Under the pieces are notes generated by a model. It worked only from the letters and a program-made list of their open reading frames with translations, did no database searches and was not told the origin of the DNA. Positions 3,829-6,721 of a stretch of DNA of 6,721 nt are shown in pieces. How positions within the stretch are numbered: the stretch's first letter is position 1; every line of letters starts with the position of its first letter. Source of the stretch: Desulfarculus sp. (GTDB lineage: Bacteria > Desulfobacterota > Desulfarculia > Desulfarculales > Desulfarculaceae); assembly GCA_020216625.1 (NCBI GenBank), contig JAIUYB010000127.1, positions 1-6,721 on the forward strand. Reading direction: 5' to 3'. Both the position numbers and the translations under genes were made by a program.

Positions 3829-6721
3829 TCAGGCCGGAGGAGCCGAGGCGGCCTCTCCGAGCACCTGCCGGATTACCGCCAACAGCCGCGCGAAATCAAA
3901 GGGTTTGGCGAGGAACTGCTGCGCCCCCGCCGCCAGGACGCTGGACTTGAGCCGGCGGTCGTGATACCCGCTGGCCACGATGATGCAGACGCTGGGGTGG
4001 CGCTCCCGAATCAGGCGCAGGGCCTTTTCCCCGCCCATGCCCGGCATGTTCAGATCCATCACGATCAAGTCGACTCTCCGTCCTGGCTCATCCAATCGGC
4101 GCAGCGCCTCTTCACCAGTGGCGGCCTGGAGGACCTGATAGCCCTGGGCGGCCAGCGCCTCGCTGTAAAAGGCCAGGATCTCGGGCTCGTCGTCCACCAA
4201 CAGCAGGGTTTGTTCGCCTCCCGCCGCCGGGGCGCAGGCCTGGGCCTGCTCCTGGTCGGGTTCGGGCGCGGCCGTGGCTTGGGGAAAATACATGGTGAAG
4301 GTGGCTCCGCCCCCCGGCTGGCTGTGACAAGTCACCACGCCGTGGTGCTCCTTGATTATGCCATAGACCGAATACAAACCCAGGCCGGTCCCCTGGCCCG
4401 GGGCCTTGGTGGAGAAAAAGGGCTCGAAAATGCGCCCCATGGTCACCTCGTCCATGCCCTGGCCAGTGTCGCTCACCTGCAGGGTCACGTAGTCGCCGGG
4501 GCTCAGGCCCGCGGCGCGGGCCGCGGCCTGGTCCAGCCGCCGGTTGCGGGTGGTGAAGATCAGCTCGCCCCCCTCGGGCATGGCGTCCCTGGCGTTAGTG
4601 GCCAGGTTGAGCACCGCCTGTTCCAGCCGGTTGGCGTCGCCCAGGATCGGGGCCAGGTCCGGGGCCAGGTCGGTGCGGATGCGCACCATGCGGGGCAAAG
4701 CGTGGCCCAGCATCTCCACCAGGGAGGCGATCTCCCGATTCAGGTCCAGGGTGGCGAGTCTGGCCTCCCCGGCGCGGCTGACGCTGAGCATCCGCGCCAC
4801 CAGATCCCCGGCGCGCATGATGGAGCGGCGCATGTTGTCGATATGCCCCCGGGTGGTCTCGGACAGGCTCCGGTCGCGGACCATGAGATCCACCCGGCCG
4901 GTGAGGGCCTGGAGGATGTTGTTGAAATCGTGCGCCACTCCGCTGGCCAAGGTCCCCAGGGCCTCTAGCCGTTGCGCGCGGGCCAACTGCCGCTCCAACA
5001 GGCGCAACTCCTCCTCGGCCCGCAGGCGCTCGGCGATGTCGTGGAAAATCACCGCCAGATTGCCGGGGGTGGTCTGGAAGGCCAGGACCTCGTAGGCCCT
5101 GGCCACCCGGTCCCGTTCGTAGACCACCTCCTCGTTGCGCCAGATCTGTCCATGACGGGCCACGCGCAGGTAGTGGTCCGGGACCTCGCGCTCGGTCAGC
5201 TCGGGGAAGGCCTCCTGGACGCTCAGGCCCACCAGGGGTTGGTGGTCGATGCCCAGGATGCGATCGGCGGCCGGGTTGTAGCCGGTCAGCACCAAGCGGT
5301 CGGGCTCCTCCAGGTGGTACATGTGGATGCCCACCGGCGATGCCTCCACGAAGCGGCGAAACCTGGCCTCGGATTCGGCCAGGGCCAGCCCGGCCCTTCG
5401 CTGTTCGGTCACGTCGTGGAGCACCACCAGGGTCTTGTCCTGCACCGGGGAGCCGAAGAAAGCCACCATCCGGTCCGCGCCATCCTTGCAACGCACCCGG
5501 CGCTCCAGCGGTTCCACCTCGGCGTTGGCCCGGTGGGCCGCCTCCACCCGGCTGGTCCAGGCTTCGATCACCTCCTGACGGTAGTCAGGATCGGGATAGG
5601 CCAGCCGCCACCATCGCTCGAGGTTGGGGACGTCCCGCCGGTCGTAGCCCAGGGTCTGGCTGAATTTCTGGTTCAGGAACTCCACGGTCCCGTCCGCGGC
5701 CACCACCGCCACGGCGATGGGCAATCCCTCGATAAAGCGCCGGAAGCGTAGTTCGCTCTCGCGCAGGGCTTGCTCGGCCCGCAGACGCTCGCTGATGTCC
5801 TCGTAGAGGATGAAGGCGCCCCCAGATTCGATCCCCACCACCCGAAGCAGGATGCTCTTGGCGACGCCCGCCTTGGTGGTGATCCTAAGGGTGCGCTCGA
5901 CCATCCCCTCCCGCTTGATCAGGGCCAGGTCTTCCTCCCAGTGCTCCATCACCTCGCGGCGGTGCTGGGGGTCGGGATAGGCCATGCGGAACCAATCCGC
6001 GCGGGTGCGCAGATCGGAGAGGTCGTAGCCGAACATGGCCACGAAGGCGGGATTCAGATATTGGTAGCGGCCGTCCTGGTCCACCAGGCTGATGGCCAGG
6101 GGCGATTGGTCGCTGATGGCGCGAAAACGGTCCTGGGATTCCCGCAACTGGCGCAGGGTGTCTTGGCGCTGAAGCAACTCCTGCTGAAGGGTCTCGAATA
6201 GCCTAGCGTTGGCGATGGCGGCCGCCACCTGGCTGGCCAGTATCTCCAGCAACCCGGCTTGGACGCCGAAATCACGGGGCTGGCGTGCGGCCAGGCCGAG
6301 GGTTCCGATGATCTCCTCGCCGCTGCGCAGGGGCATCGCGGCCAGGGATTGGATCCCGGCCTCGCGGCAATGCCTGGCGATGGCGGGCAGTTGGCCCGGC
6401 GCGTCCCGGCAGAAAAGGGCGCGTCCTTGGCGGTCCACCAGCTCGCAGACCGCCTGGCCCACCTGGCGCGCGCCCGGCGGCGCGGGATCATGGCTCGCCG
6501 TCTGAAGGTCCCGGAGCGCCAGGCCCTTTTCCTCGCGCAAGCAAATGAACGTCAGGTCCGGACCCAGGGCTCGCATCAGGCCCTGGAGGGCGGCGTTGAC
6601 GGTGTGGCGCAAGGAGAGGTCCCGGTTAAGGTCGCCGCCCAGGGTGCTGAGCAAGGCCAACTCGCCGATCGCCTCGCCCCGGGCCAGCGACTGCGGCCCC
6701 GGTTGCCGGGGCTGGCCTTCC
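3829..6721 (-). CDS. Hybrid sensor histidine kinase, GAF-PAS-PAS-PAS-HisKA-HATPase-receiver (5' end outside the window)
   Basis: Residues are numbered from the TTG at 6660 (943 to the TGA at 3829). The frame stays open for 20 more codons to the window edge, and that TTG lacks a good ribosome binding site, so the real start is probably outside. No membrane segment is seen. Order: GAF (about 14-156), PAS (172-296), PAS (298-424), PAS (426-550), then an NtrB-like transmitter with AHDFNN and His577 (Asp578/Asn581 as DxxN), N-box Asn685/Asn689, DTGQG 731-735, FEPFFSTK 745-752 and GQGTGLGL 755-762. A Q/A/P-rich linker leads to a receiver with Asp823/Asp824, phosphoacceptor Asp869, Ser897 and Lys919. 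All catalytic boxes are intact, so it should autophosphorylate and pass phosphate to its own receiver. The first two PAS domains share a W-x-R-x-AYPDP segment. The GAF domain has cysteines 40, 72, 84 and 98. Signal and downstream partner are unknown. Confidence 0.95.
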   Translation of the reverse strand, partial: EGQPRQPGPQSLARGEAIGELALLSTLGGDLNRDLSLRHTVNAALQGLMRALGPDLTFICLREEKGLALRDLQTASHDPAPPGARQVGQAVCELVDRQGRALFCRDAPGQLPAIARHCREAGIQSLAAMPLRSGEEIIGTLGLAARQPRDFGVQAGLLEILASQVAAAIANARLFETLQQELLQRQDTLRQLRESQDRFRAISDQSPLAISLVDQDGRYQYLNPAFVAMFGYDLSDLRTRADWFRMAYPDPQHRREVMEHWEEDLALIKREGMVERTLRITTKAGVAKSILLRVVGIESGGAFILYEDISERLRAEQALRESELRFRRFIEGLPIAVAVVAADGTVEFLNQKFSQTLGYDRRDVPNLERWWRLAYPDPDYRQEVIEAWTSRVEAAHRANAEVEPLERRVRCKDGADRMVAFFGSPVQDKTLVVLHDVTEQRRAGLALAESEARFRRFVEASPVGIHMYHLEEPDRLVLTGYNPAADRILGIDHQPLVGLSVQEAFPELTEREVPDHYLRVARHGQIWRNEEVVYERDRVARAYEVLAFQTTPGNLAVIFHDIAERLRAEEELRLLERQLARAQRLEALGTLASGVAHDFNNILQALTGRVDLMVRDRSLSETTRGHIDNMRRSIMRAGDLVARMLSVSRAGEARLATLDLNREIASLVEMLGHALPRMVRIRTDLAPDLAPILGDANRLEQAVLNLATNARDAMPEGGELIFTTRNRRLDQAAARAAGLSPGDYVTLQVSDTGQGMDEVTMGRIFEPFFSTKAPGQGTGLGLYSVYGIIKEHHGVVTCHSQPGGGATFTMYFPQATAAPEPDQEQAQACAPAAGGEQTLLLVDDEPEILAFYSEALAAQGYQVLQAATGEEALRRLDEPGRRVDLIVMDLNMPGMGGEKALRLIRERHPSVCIIVASGYHDRRLKSSVLAAGAQQFLAKPFDFARLLAVIRQVLGEAASAPPA

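Noticed and set aside
2893..4968. A 691-codon open frame on the plus strand, antisense to both kinase genes and the gap between them
   Set aside because: Its codons align exactly with the codon register of the minus-strand genes, where antisense stops require the sense codons TTA, CTA or TCA, which are rare at this G+C. Its product is rich in Gly, Gln, His and Ala, shows no domain, and covers highly conserved kinase motifs on the other strand.
6658..6660. TTG at 6660 as the true start of the GAF kinase
   Set aside because: No convincing Shine-Dalgarno sequence precedes it, the frame is open to the window edge, and the preceding residues continue the helix that normally leads into a GAF domain.

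Overview
The window is high in G+C (about two thirds by eye) and is almost entirely occupied by three sensor genes, all read from the minus strand. In transcription order they are: a cytoplasm-type GAF-PAS-PAS-PAS hybrid histidine kinase whose 5' end runs off the right edge (3829-6721); a six-helix membrane PAS-PAS-PAS hybrid histidine kinase that is complete (751-3717); and the first 170 residues of a membrane-anchored Cache-type periplasmic sensor that runs off the left edge (1-510). The NtrB-like transmitters with an HDFNN H-box, the fused C-terminal receiver, stacked PAS domains and high G+C resemble the large signalling repertoires of high-G+C Desulfobacterota and other former Deltaproteobacteria. 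This taxonomic guess is inference from style, not a match.

Layout: the GAF kinase ends at 3829. A 111-base gap holding a strong hairpin without a T-run (3770-3815) separates it from the six-helix kinase, so the two are probably co-transcribed. After that kinase comes a 240-base gap with an 11-bp perfect hairpin that could end transcription, a third copy of the hairpin's decamer arm, and a G-rich tract on the transcribed-sense strand. The Cache gene then starts at a TTG codon behind a good Shine-Dalgarno sequence.

Functionally, both complete kinase cores have every box needed for ATP binding, autophosphorylation of a histidine and transfer to their own receiver aspartate. Neither has an output domain, and no separate response regulator or Hpt protein is visible. 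Their phosphoryl groups must therefore go to partners encoded elsewhere, or the receivers act as internal regulators or sinks. One kinase appears to sense through the membrane, one through a soluble GAF/PAS array, and the third protein through a periplasmic Cache domain. I see no RNA gene, mobile element, CRISPR array or origin. The window looks like an ordinary signalling cluster; the less ordinary parts are the intergenic DNA structures, the cysteine-rich GAF domain, the PAS duplication and the uncharacterised six-helix input module.
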